Both the position numbers and the translations under genes were made by a program. Below, piece after piece: positions 15,601 to 25,800 of a stretch of 40,829 nt of DNA (its first letter is position 1; every line of letters begins with the position of its first letter). Below the pieces are notes generated by a model, which was not told where the DNA came from, made no database searches, and was given only the letters and a program-made list of their open reading frames with translations. The DNA is taken from IMG/VR virus record IMGVR_UViG_3300032334_000755, positions 1 to 40,829 of that record, one strand, 5' to 3'. The stretch comes from a virus.

Positions 15601-16002
15601 ATGGCTACAGCAACTAAAACCCAACGAACTTTTTCAGACTTAGATCTGAATTTTACAGCGCATCCAGTGACTGGGGATGTGGCACGTCTCTATGATGAAA
15701 ACTCAATTAAGCGTTCAGTTCGAAACTTAATTCAAACGAATAATTTTGAAAGACCATTTCACAGCGAAATCGGTTGTCAGATTCGTTCCCTTTTATTTGA
15801 GCCAGCATCACCTTTGCTCAATACCATGCTTAAACGTGTTATCACTGACACTATCACAACTTTTGAACCAAGAGTTGTATTAAACAGTGTTATAGTTACC
15901 ACAAACCTAGACAACAATTCCGTAAATGTTACCATCACGTTTACCATCGTAAACACAGTTAACCCAATTACAATGAATGTTGTTTTACAGAGAACTCGAT
16001 AA
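15601..16002 (+). CDS. 25: gp25-like baseplate wedge / sheath initiator
   Basis: 133 aa, compared with 132 for T4 gp25. Hallmarks are DLNFTAHPVTGDVARLYDEN, SVRNLIQTNNFERPFHSEIG and LLFEPASPLLNTMLKRVI, the last containing the EPR-like core motif, with FEPRVVLNSV further on. gp25 sits at the wedge core with gp6 and starts sheath polymerisation. The gene is coupled to gp6 by a TAATG overlap. An ATAAATA motif (15589-15595) lies too close to the ATG to be its own promoter. Confidence 0.95.
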   Translation: MATATKTQRTFSDLDLNFTAHPVTGDVARLYDENSIKRSVRNLIQTNNFERPFHSEIGCQIRSLLFEPASPLLNTMLKRVITDTITTFEPRVVLNSVIVTTNLDNNSVNVTITFTIVNTVNPITMNVVLQRTR

Positions 16003-17825
16003 TGGATAATAAAAGAATAAGAGTTACAGAACTGGACTTCGACCAGATCAAAAGCAACTTTAAAAATTTCTTAAAGGGGCAGACCCAGTTTCAGGATTAT
16101 GACTTTGAAGGTTCAGGTGTTTCAGTCTTGCTGGATATTTTGGCTTACAATACACACTACAATGCGATGTATGCTAACCTAGCAATGAACGAAGCGTTCC
16201 TTGATTCGGCATCAAAACGAAACAACGTAGTTTCCCATGCAAAGTCTCTTGGTTATACACCTATCTCGGCAAAGTCTGCGCTGGCAACTGTAAATATTAC
16301 TGTCATAAATCCAGTAGATACACCAGATACTCTTACTCTGGCTGCTCAGTCTCAGTTTACAACTTCAATCAATAAGGTTGACTACAACTTCTACAACAGA
16401 AACGCTATTACTATTGCTCCTGTAAATGGAACTTATACCTTTACCGATGTTGTACTGACTGAGGGAACTCCCCTTCGCTTTCAATATATTGCAAATGTAG
16501 GAAGCACTTACATTATTCCAAATGCTGGGGTTGATCTATCAACACTTACTGTTCGTGTTCAGGATACCACTAGCACAGCTGGGTATGTTGTTTTTACACG
16601 TGCCGATGACCTAACACTAGTCGGGCAAGACGATACTGCTTTCTTCGTTAAAGAGATCGATAATGAACTCTATGAAGTTTACTTTGGTGATGGTATTACT
16701 GGTCGTGCAGTACTTCCTGGTAACGTAGTCACACTGGACTATTTTGTTTCTAACAAAGAAGCACCTAATAATGCCAAAGCATTTTCCTTTAATGGAAACA
16801 TTGGTGGTGGAACTGTGGTGGTTACTACTACCTCAATGGCGCAAGGTGGATCTTATATTGAATCGATTGATAGCATAAAATTCAATGCACCACGTAATTA
16901 TGCTGCTCAGAATCGTGCCGTAACTGCAGAAGACTATAAAGTTATTCTACCAACCCTTTATCCCAACATCGAGTCGGTAAACGTATGGGGCGGTGAAGAA
17001 GCAGATCCTCCGCAGTATGGTAAAGTGTTTATCTCTATTAAACCAAAGTCTGGCGAAACTCTTACTGCTTCAACCAAAGAGATTATCAAGAACAGTATTC
17101 TCCGTAAGAAGAACATCGTTTCTATCAGTCCAGAACTGATCGATCCCGACTTTCTCTACATTAATGTTACAACTTCAGTATACTACAATCCACTTCAGAC
17201 TGAAAAGAACACTGATACGTTGAAGACGTTGATCAGCAATGTCATTAACAAATATGATAATGATGAACTTCGCAAGTTTGGTGGTATGTTTAGATTCTCT
17301 AAGATGTCTCGTTTGATTGATGCCAGTGATATCTCAATCACCAGTAACATTACAAATATAAGAATGTCGAAGGTAATTTCTCCAAACTTCAACAGTAAGG
17401 CTAAATATAATATACTCTTTAATAATCCGATCTTTAGCTCTGGTACGGCTGAGGAATCTATCAAGAGTAGTGCTTTCTACGTGACTTCCACTGATCAACC
17501 AGTTTATATTGATGATGATGGTCTTGGTAATCTAAGATTGTTCTACTACACTGGTACAAATACTAAAGTGTTTATCAATAAAACTCTTGGAACTGTGAAT
17601 TATGCAACTGGAAAATTGGTTATCAACGACTTTATTATCCTTTCCGCAACCGATAATATCATTACCTTTAACTGTGTCCCAGATTCAAATGACGTTGTCT
17701 CAGTAAGAAATCAAATCGTGGCTATTAATCAAAACAACACCAAGATTAGTGTAATCGTTGATACGGTTGCTTCTGGTCAATTCACTGGTGGAACAAACTA
17801 CATATTCTCATCTAGCCACAATTAA
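16002..17825 (+). CDS. 6: gp6-like baseplate wedge protein
   Basis: 607 aa, compared with 660 for T4 gp6. The N-terminus, FKNFLKGQTQFQDYDFEGSG, then LLDILAYNTHYNAMYANLAM and ASKRNNVVSHAKSLGYTP, is diagnostic of the gp6 / baseplate J family. A later block, RAVTAEDYKVILPTLYPNIE followed by VFISIKPKSG, is the J-like domain. gp6 dimers form the inner ring that links wedges and triggers sheath contraction. The C-terminal 150 residues are Asn/Thr-rich. It follows gp25 by TAATG. Confidence 0.95.
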   Translation: MDNKRIRVTELDFDQIKSNFKNFLKGQTQFQDYDFEGSGVSVLLDILAYNTHYNAMYANLAMNEAFLDSASKRNNVVSHAKSLGYTPISAKSALATVNITVINPVDTPDTLTLAAQSQFTTSINKVDYNFYNRNAITIAPVNGTYTFTDVVLTEGTPLRFQYIANVGSTYIIPNAGVDLSTLTVRVQDTTSTAGYVVFTRADDLTLVGQDDTAFFVKEIDNELYEVYFGDGITGRAVLPGNVVTLDYFVSNKEAPNNAKAFSFNGNIGGGTVVVTTTSMAQGGSYIESIDSIKFNAPRNYAAQNRAVTAEDYKVILPTLYPNIESVNVWGGEEADPPQYGKVFISIKPKSGETLTASTKEIIKNSILRKKNIVSISPELIDPDFLYINVTTSVYYNPLQTEKNTDTLKTLISNVINKYDNDELRKFGGMFRFSKMSRLIDASDISITSNITNIRMSKVISPNFNSKAKYNILFNNPIFSSGTAEESIKSSAFYVTSTDQPVYIDDDGLGNLRLFYYTGTNTKVFINKTLGTVNYATGKLVINDFIILSATDNIITFNCVPDSNDVVSVRNQIVAINQNNTKISVIVDTVASGQFTGGTNYIFSSSHN

Positions 17826-17827
17826 AC

Positions 17828-20800
17828 ATGACAAGTCTAGTCAAAGCCAAAGTTTCCACGATAGTTCCCAGACAGGCTCCTGAGTTTGTCAGGGAGGAAC
17901 ATGCACAATTCATTAAGTTTTTGGAAGCTTACTATGAGTGGATGGAACAAGCTGGGAATGCTGGCTTTGTCATGCGTAACATTGAAAGCGCAAAGGACAT
18001 TGATAAAACTGTAGACGAATTTGTCCAGTATTTTCAAAGAGAATTAATGGTTGCTATTCCTGAGTATGTACTTACGGATAAGCGTTTGTTGGCTCAACGT
18101 ATTCATGATCTGTATCGTGCCAAGGGTACTCAGCAATCTTACGAATTACTTTTCCGTATTTTGTATAACGAACCAGCAGAGATTTACTATCCAAAGGAAG
18201 ACTTGCTACGTTCTTCTGATGGTAAATACGATAAACGCACTGTTATTAAAGTTATTGAGAACAGTGGTGATGCTTTCTACTTGGTTGGTCAAACAATTAC
18301 ACAAACAGTTGACGAAACAATCGGTGCAGGCTTAGCAACTGCACGTGTTGAATCAGTTATTAAATCTTCTGCAGGTGCCAGCATCATTGCAGAGATTAAC
18401 ATAAACTCCACAACAATCGTTGGTACCTTTGTCTCTGGATCAACTATCACTGGTTTGAACAATGAAGATGACACCGTAATAACGATGTCTACTCAGACCA
18501 TGATTACCAATGTAAGGTTAGATACACAGGGAGCATACTATAATATTGGTCAGAAGTTTACAACGACTGCAGGATCTGGACTAGATTTTCTCTGTGAAGT
18601 TGCCACTGTTAAACGTGGTAAAGTATCTGGTATATTCATTGAGCAGCCAGGTGCAAACTATCGTGTTGGACAAGCAATTTCATTTAATGACATTGATACA
18701 GGTGGCTATGGTGCCAAAGCTGTTATTGAAGAAGTTGATCAAACAGCTATCCTTCTTGAAACAACAACTGGAGCGTTATTCTCTACCAATGCACTAACCT
18801 TTGACATTGGCGATGCGTCGGCAGGATACGTACCACTTCCATCCTATAGCAATCTAGCAGGAACTAGATTAACTGGATCTGGCACGGGCGCAGCATTTAA
18901 TATTGGATTCACAGAAGCTACTCCAGATGTTTACACAGTTGACATCTATTCTTCTGGCGATAATTATACTGTTGGTGATACGATTAAAATTCTTGGAACA
19001 TCAGTTGGTGGAGCAACTACTGCAAATGATATTACCATTACGGTCGCAACACTCAGCGACATTGTTACTCCCGCAGGGGACTTTACTGTTGGAAAAACCT
19101 GGCAGATAGTAAGTTCAAATGTAATAAATGGAACTGTAGCAGTTTCTGGAACTGCAGGAGAATTTACCGTCACCACGGGATCTTCAAACGTAACCGCAAA
19201 TACCTTTGTTACCGTTACTGGAACAAATGGTGGGACATCTACCATAACTGGTTATGCAAGCAATACTGTTTATAAGATTGGTTCTATTACAACTTCTGCC
19301 AACACAAATTCGTTTATTTCTGGTGGAGTATATACAGTATCTGTTGTTGGTAGTACAACTCTGGCTCAATGGCAGACTCGATTTAGCACTTTAACTTCTA
19401 TACCTGTTATTGGCCAAGTTATTACTGCTACAAGCACTGGTACAATATCTGGTACAGGAAGATGTAATTATACAAATGGCTTCACTCTTAAAAATGCTGA
19501 TGGTACTGCAATAGTTACTAGCATAGGAACAGTCACTGGATTAACTTTTTCTTTGTTTGGAAGCACTACTCCAGCCCAATGGAATGAAATTGCAGGAACT
19601 ACTGGTCAACCATATAAAGTTGGGACAAGATTTGTTGCAGCATTGGTTGGTACTGGTAGGGGTTCAGGAAAGGCGATTCAGACATCTATCGATACAGTTA
19701 CCTTTACAGGAACTGCTCCATCAGTAGCAGTCACCCCTGATGCCGATAGACAAACTGGACGTATATCTGATACCAGTATCTTAAGCAATACAGATTCTTA
19801 TATGTTGCTTGAGAATGGCTCAAAGATTATCCCTGAAGATGCAACTATCGGTGGTATCAAAAGCGTACGAGTTGTCAATGGTGGTATGTTTTATAACAAA
19901 GTACCTATCCCAACCGCAGTTACTACCACTGGTTCTGGTGCCAAGTTGGTTGCCTATGGTGAAGATATTGGAGCAATCACTGGTATCAATATTACCAATC
20001 TTGGTGTTTACTATGAAGCAAAACCAACTGTTGCTTCTCCTGTTAATGCGATCATCAAGAGTTTAAATGCCACAAGTTTCCTTGCTGGAGAACCAATCTA
20101 CAGCGAACCAGAAGTTCTTCTTCTGGAAGGTGGTGGAGAGTTACTTCTTGAAAGTAGCTACACAGATAGAGTTTTAGTTGAAGAGCAGAATAACGGCTAT
20201 GGACAATTTGACTCTTTTAATTCTGCACGAAACTTATTGACCATTAGTCCTGCGAACATTAAAAATCGCATGGTATCTGAGAGTGGATTAAGTTATATTA
20301 CTACTGAGGATGACCGTAAAATGGTCACTGAAGACTCTGGTAGTTTTACATCTAATCAAATCATTCATGGTCTAACCTCTGGTGCACGTGCACGAATTAT
20401 GAGTGTTGGTCATGCAGAAGTAACTCCGCAGCGTGGCGCTGTTGGTAAATATGTAGGTGTGTTTATCGGTGCAGATGGTAAAATATCTGAGTCATCGAAG
20501 CATATGCCAGACAACCGATACTATCAGGAATTCAGCTACGTTATTAAAGTCGGTCTTTCAATCGATAAGTATCGTGATGCAGTAAAACGCATTCTACACC
20601 CTGTCGGTCTTGCAATGTTCGGGCAAGTTAACATTCAGTCCACTGGCAGTGCTATGATGCCTGGAACAGAAAATCGTAGTTACGACCCAAGTAATATTCG
20701 TCTTGCGCTTCGAATGATAATCGATGCAAAGATGAAATCAGAACACAGAGATACAGTTCTGGTATTCCCACTGTTCGTTGAAGCCAATATGCGCATGCAT

Positions 20801-21406
20801 ATTCTTGCATCGGACTTTTTACCAACACTGTATTTCCCTCGCTCACAACCACTCAGCGTTTATGTTCTCGATCTAAGAGCAACAGAAATAACCAGATGGA
20901 CAACTCACCTCTGGTTAGATCCACAAAATCTTCGTTCAACATTTATGCGTGGAGTGGTTCGTATCGAATCCAAAGTACTCAAGGCAGACACTCAGTTGGT
21001 TGGTGGACCACGACTTGGGCACTTGGAAAAATTAAAATTCTTCATACCACCATATGAAGCTGGAACTAAAGACTCTTTAAATCTAAATCGTGACGCATGG
21101 TCACAATCATATCCCTCGCCGAGCAATACGTACTGGGATAGTTACGGAACGACGCAGATCAAAGACTTCGGAAATATCGTACTATCAGATGTAATAAATA
21201 GTCCTAATAAGAAATTTAATTTTTGTTTGATTGATGCTAATATTGACATTATAGCTACTCCACCTGGAACAGTTACTTTTGACAATACACAAAACTATCT
21301 TACAATGGATACTAATACCTTCTTTATGGACTATGACACAGAAAAAGTTGACGCAGACGACATCTACATGGACGATAATCAAACAACAATGGACTCTATA
21401 AAATAA
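17828..21406 (+). CDS. 7: gp7-like baseplate wedge protein with repeat insertions
   Basis: 1192 aa, compared with 1032 for T4 gp7. The N-terminus PEFVREEHAQFIKFLEAYYE, then YRAKGTQQSYELLFRILYNE and YYPKEDLLRSSDGKYD, is typical of gp7 in cyanophage-like T4 phages. The middle (about residues 225-740) is full of beta repeats, including several G-x-x-Y modules (FIEQPGANYRVGQAI, NITNLGVYYEAKP) and two TTxAQW modules (about 505-620). Conserved-looking sequence resumes after residue 780 (HGLTSGARARIMSV, YYQEFSYVIKVGLSIDKYRD). gp7 is the outer scaffold of the wedge and contacts gp8 and gp10. Only 2 nt separate it from gp6. Confidence 0.88.
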   Translation: MTSLVKAKVSTIVPRQAPEFVREEHAQFIKFLEAYYEWMEQAGNAGFVMRNIESAKDIDKTVDEFVQYFQRELMVAIPEYVLTDKRLLAQRIHDLYRAKGTQQSYELLFRILYNEPAEIYYPKEDLLRSSDGKYDKRTVIKVIENSGDAFYLVGQTITQTVDETIGAGLATARVESVIKSSAGASIIAEININSTTIVGTFVSGSTITGLNNEDDTVITMSTQTMITNVRLDTQGAYYNIGQKFTTTAGSGLDFLCEVATVKRGKVSGIFIEQPGANYRVGQAISFNDIDTGGYGAKAVIEEVDQTAILLETTTGALFSTNALTFDIGDASAGYVPLPSYSNLAGTRLTGSGTGAAFNIGFTEATPDVYTVDIYSSGDNYTVGDTIKILGTSVGGATTANDITITVATLSDIVTPAGDFTVGKTWQIVSSNVINGTVAVSGTAGEFTVTTGSSNVTANTFVTVTGTNGGTSTITGYASNTVYKIGSITTSANTNSFISGGVYTVSVVGSTTLAQWQTRFSTLTSIPVIGQVITATSTGTISGTGRCNYTNGFTLKNADGTAIVTSIGTVTGLTFSLFGSTTPAQWNEIAGTTGQPYKVGTRFVAALVGTGRGSGKAIQTSIDTVTFTGTAPSVAVTPDADRQTGRISDTSILSNTDSYMLLENGSKIIPEDATIGGIKSVRVVNGGMFYNKVPIPTAVTTTGSGAKLVAYGEDIGAITGINITNLGVYYEAKPTVASPVNAIIKSLNATSFLAGEPIYSEPEVLLLEGGGELLLESSYTDRVLVEEQNNGYGQFDSFNSARNLLTISPANIKNRMVSESGLSYITTEDDRKMVTEDSGSFTSNQIIHGLTSGARARIMSVGHAEVTPQRGAVGKYVGVFIGADGKISESSKHMPDNRYYQEFSYVIKVGLSIDKYRDAVKRILHPVGLAMFGQVNIQSTGSAMMPGTENRSYDPSNIRLALRMIIDAKMKSEHRDTVLVFPLFVEANMRMHILASDFLPTLYFPRSQPLSVYVLDLRATEITRWTTHLWLDPQNLRSTFMRGVVRIESKVLKADTQLVGGPRLGHLEKLKFFIPPYEAGTKDSLNLNRDAWSQSYPSPSNTYWDSYGTTQIKDFGNIVLSDVINSPNKKFNFCLIDANIDIIATPPGTVTFDNTQNYLTMDTNTFFMDYDTEKVDADDIYMDDNQTTMDSIK

Positions 21407-21421
21407 GAGTTAGGAGAAAAA

Positions 21422-22822
21422 ATGGCTGCTATTATTACAAACAAATTCCGCATTCACAATGCATCACAATTCAAAGAAGGCTTCAGCGAAGCTTCTGCAA
21501 CACAGATGTATCTTTTCATCGGTCGTCCACAACCATGGACAACTGATGCATCCCCAGATACGCCAGTAGACACAGTTGAAGCTGAATACTTTAACTATGA
21601 CGACATGATCGCCATGAAGCGTATTCAGTCTTCAGACGTTTCAAATGCTATCCTACGTCGTGACTGGACTAGCGGTAAATACTATGACATTTATCGTCAT
21701 AACTATGATGGTTCCGCTGCACAAGGTGTTGACATCGATGCTGGAACATCTACAACTCGTGCGTCGTTATTCGATGCAAACTTTTTCGTTATTACCGATG
21801 AGTATAACGTATACAAGTGTATCGATAATCGTAATGCATCAAACGTAGTTGCTGCTTCGACTGTTAAGCCAACTGGCACTAGTACCACTGCCTTTACAAC
21901 AGCTGATGGATACACATGGAAGTATATGTACTCGATCTCTGCTGCGGACGTATTGAAGTTTGTTTCCACAGACTTTATCCCAGTTAAGACTCTGGATACA
22001 AATCCAGGATCTACGGATTCTTACTACAATCAGTGGCTCGTTCAAGCAGCTGCTGTTAATGGTGGTATCAGTAACATTATTGTTACTGCTGGGGGAACTG
22101 GTTATACTTCTGCCCCAACTGTTGCTATTACTGGCGATGGGACTGGCGCAACTGCGACTGCAACTTTCTCTGGTGGTGCAGTGACAGCAATAAATATTAC
22201 TGCAGCGGGAACTGGTTACAGTTATGCTGTGGTTACTCTCACTGGTGGTGCAGGATCTTCTGCAGCTGCTTCGGCAATCATCTCTCCACGTGGTGGTCAT
22301 GGTGCTGATGCTATCGAAGAACTAGGTGGCTTCTATGTTATTATGAACGTACGTCTTGAGTACGCTGATGGTTCTGGCGACTTCCCAGTTGACAATGACT
22401 ATCGTCGTATCGGTATCGTTAAAGATCCACTGTTGTATGGTACAACCACTCTTGCAACAACTTCAACATTGAAGGCAACTCCTGCTCTTACCTTTAACGC
22501 TGGTGTGACAGGAACTTTCTCTGTTGACGAAGTAATTACCCAAGCAACAACTGGTGCAACTGGTCGTGTAGTTTCATGGGATTCTGTAAATCGTGTCCTT
22601 CGCTACATCAAGCAACAAGGTGTTCAAAACAATATCGCTTTCCAAACTGGTTACAACGTAACTGGTGGTGGATCTAGTGCTGTTGGAACTGTTGCAACTG
22701 GCGGTCTTGTAACTCCAGAAGTTGCTATCGACTCTGGTGACATTATTTACTACGAAAATCGTCGTCCAATTAATCGTGCATCTGATCAGTTAGAAGATAT
22801 TAAGATCGTTGTAGAGATGTAA
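21422..22822 (+). CDS. 8: gp8-like baseplate wedge protein with a repeat insertion
   Basis: 466 aa, compared with 334 for T4 gp8. The N-terminal ITNKFRIHNASQFKEGFSEA, LFIGRPQPW, and later YNVYKCIDNRN and GYTWKYMYSISAADVLKFVS are gp8 signatures. Residues about 214-293 hold two G-T-G-Y beta modules (VTAGGTGYTSAPTVAIT, ITAAGTGYSYAVVTLT) that T4 lacks, followed by GGHGADAIEELGGFYVIMNV, which resumes the conserved part. A TTGATGRVVSWD module comes near residue 378. A strong AGGAGA site lies 7 nt before the start. The protein dimerises at the wedge periphery. Confidence 0.9.
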   Translation: MAAIITNKFRIHNASQFKEGFSEASATQMYLFIGRPQPWTTDASPDTPVDTVEAEYFNYDDMIAMKRIQSSDVSNAILRRDWTSGKYYDIYRHNYDGSAAQGVDIDAGTSTTRASLFDANFFVITDEYNVYKCIDNRNASNVVAASTVKPTGTSTTAFTTADGYTWKYMYSISAADVLKFVSTDFIPVKTLDTNPGSTDSYYNQWLVQAAAVNGGISNIIVTAGGTGYTSAPTVAITGDGTGATATATFSGGAVTAINITAAGTGYSYAVVTLTGGAGSSAAASAIISPRGGHGADAIEELGGFYVIMNVRLEYADGSGDFPVDNDYRRIGIVKDPLLYGTTTLATTSTLKATPALTFNAGVTGTFSVDEVITQATTGATGRVVSWDSVNRVLRYIKQQGVQNNIAFQTGYNVTGGGSSAVGTVATGGLVTPEVAIDSGDIIYYENRRPINRASDQLEDIKIVVEM

Positions 22823-22828
22823 TAAATA
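22822..22828 (+). promoter_or_regulatory. candidate late promoter -10 motif upstream of the DUF4815 gene
   Basis: ATAAATA overlaps the gp8 stop and lies 35 nt before the ATG at 22864, in a 41-nt gap. Distance and sequence fit a T4-type late promoter (TATAAATA) driving the fibre operon. This is a motif match only. Confidence 0.45.
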
Positions 22829-22863
22829 GTAATTGAATAGCACGAATAACATAGGCTCAGAGA

Positions 22864-25800
22864 ATGACTATAAACTTTAACGTAGATCCGTATTTTGACG
22901 ATTACAACGAAGATGACAAATATCTTCGTGTTCTGTTTCGTCCAGGATACCCAGTACAAGCACGTGAGTTAACCCAAGCGCAGACCATCCTGCAAAATCA
23001 GGTAACTCGCTTTGGTAACCATGTGTTTAAGCAGGGGTCTATGGTCACTCCTGGGCAAGTTTCCTATGATGGGGAATATGCCTATGTGAAACTTCAGACC
23101 ATTTACAATAATACTGAAGTCACTTCTTATGTTACTCAATTTATTGATCAGGAAATCGTTGGTACAATCAGCGGTGTTCGTGCTTTAGTTCTCTATGCAA
23201 CTGAGGCAACTGAAACTGATCCTCCTACTCTTTATGTTAAGTATAAGAACTCTGGTACTGACACATCTACCAAAGTTTTCAACAATAACGAACAGATTAT
23301 CTCTCAAGATAATACTAATCAGCGTTATGCCTTTACCTATACACAGGATGCAACTGGTATGGGTTCTTCTGCTTCTATTCAGAAGGGTATCTACTTCGTT
23401 AATGGTTACTTTACTCAGGTTGACCAACAGATTGTTATTCTTGACAAGTACACAAACTCACCTTCCTACCGTATCGGTCTAGATGTCTCTGAAGACATCG
23501 TTACTCCAGAGGAAGACGAGAATTTATTTGATAACGCACAAGGTTCAACGAACTATGCTGCTCCAGGAGCACATCGTTATAAACTCACTCTTACGTTAGA
23601 AAAACGTGCCACCGAAGATGATGGTGACATTGACTTCATTGAATTGCTTCGTGTCTCTGCTGGCGAAGTGCAGTATCAGGTTAAGAATGCTGCTTATGCA
23701 GATATTATGGAAACTATGGCTCGTCGTACTTTCGATGAGTCTGGTAACTACAGCGTAAGACCTTTTGGTATTGATGTTCGTGAACACCGCAACAATGATC
23801 GTGGGACATGGGATGCTGGTGTTGCTTATAAAATTGGCGACATTGTATCCAATGGTCTTGGTCAATCTTATGTTGCAAGAACATCTGGTATCTCAACAAC
23901 AAATAAGCCAGTACACACGCTAGGAGTTTCCTATGATGGAACTTCTCTCTACTGGGAATACACAGCGTCACCACCTTACAATCGTGGTGTTTACTCAGTC
24001 GCCGATGGTGGTGATGAGGCATATCTTGCCATGGGTATCGAGAAAGGTAAGGCATACGTACAAGGTTTCGAGATCGAAAAACTCGCAACTACCTATGTTA
24101 AAGTTCCAAAATCAAGAAACTATAAACAGATTCTAGATGGAAAAATCTCAACACCTGTCGGTAACTTTGTTGAGATAACAAACCTTTATGGTCCACCAAA
24201 TCTCCCAACCTTTCCAATCGTTGAATTACGTGATGCCAAAACAGTTACACGTGGTACCGCAGCTGGAAACTTAGTTGGTAATGCACGTATTCGTGGTATT
24301 GAGTTGGAATCAGGAACCAATGGTTCTGTGGCTGCTTACTACAAAGCGATGTTATTTGACATCGACATGCACACAGGTATCACTACTGTTGAAATTACTT
24401 CTGCAGGTTCTGGATATGGTTCGGCTCCAGCAATTACAATCGCTGACCCATTCATTAATGGTGTCGGTGGTAATACTGTTTCTACCTGGACTTCTGGCGG
24501 TACTGTTGCAGTTGGCCAATATGTAGCATACACAAACTCTGGTGTAAAGAATTTCTATAAAGTTATAAGCGGAACTACTCTTGGTTCAAGCGCACCGACT
24601 CATACTTCTGGACCAGCAACTGGAACAGTTAATGGTTCTGCATATCTGTTTTACTCTGGCACAACAGCTACTGCAACTGCAGTAATTGCTTCTGGTGCAG
24701 TAGTTGCGGTTCAAGTTACTCGTCCAGGTAATGGATATATTTCTTCGCCTACCTTTACTTTTGCCAGTGGTACTGCTGCTGTTTCATCTGCTGTTGGTAA
24801 ATTAGACTTCTCTCGTTTGGTTAAACAGCTGGCATATGCATCTGATGCTGCTGGTAATGCGTTCACTGCTGATGCGTATCCAGTTTATACAACTGGTGTT
24901 GGAACAATTACTGCCACTGGTGCAGGAACAAGTGCACTATGTACTGGTAATGGTACGTTGTTCCTACGTCAAGTTAAAGTTGGTGACATTCTAAGAACAA
25001 CTGATGGACGTGAGTTTAAAGTTGGATTCATTATTGATAACTTAACTCTTTATGCTTCCACAAACATTACAACTGGTTTCTCAGATCGTGCATTCAGTGT
25101 TCTAAATAATCCAATATTCGAACCAACCAATCTTGCTCTTCTTTACAGATTGCCATACGAAACTATTCGTCGTATTCGTTCTGTTGATGATGCAACAATC
25201 GGAACTACAACTCGTGTACGTGAGTACTTTGCTGAGCAAACTGTTAACTCATCATATCAGTTAAACTACTCAACTGACACAGCTGATCAAACATTCCTTA
25301 CACCAAACTCTCCATACTCTACAGATGTTAACTATCTGTTGGTGAAGACCTCTGGTGGTAACCTGACTACTTACCCAGCTGGTACAATTATTGCTCCAAC
25401 AAATATTCAGTTTACTGATACTACTCAGCGCAATATTCAAATTACAGTTCCAAGCGGATTGTACGATGTTACTGGATCAAAGGTTCGACTAATTGCAACT
25501 GTTAATAAATCTCAAGCAGCTGCAGGAGAAAAAACAAAGACATTACAATATGATGGTATTGTAAACGTAACAGTGCAAGCAAGTGTACAAGCAAACTTAA
25601 TAAGTCTTGGTAAGCCAGACGTTTACAGAATTCAAAAGATTCTACAATCTCGTGTTACCTTTGGAACTGCATACGACCCTTCAAGCGTAATCGACATTAC
25701 GGATAATTACGTACTGGACAATGGACAACGTGATACTCACTATGATATCGCATCTATTACCAGAAAGCCAGGAGTTTCTGCTCCAAATGGTCCAATCCGT

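Noticed and set aside
21188-21196. ATAAATA motif within the 3' part of gp7
   Set aside because: It lies inside coding sequence more than 200 nt before the next gene, which has its own strong ribosome site; treated as chance.
21839-22300. 153-aa Ser/Arg/Cys-rich minus-strand ORF inside gp8
   Set aside because: Antisense of the Gly/Thr-rich repeat insertion of gp8; biased composition typical of a shadow frame.
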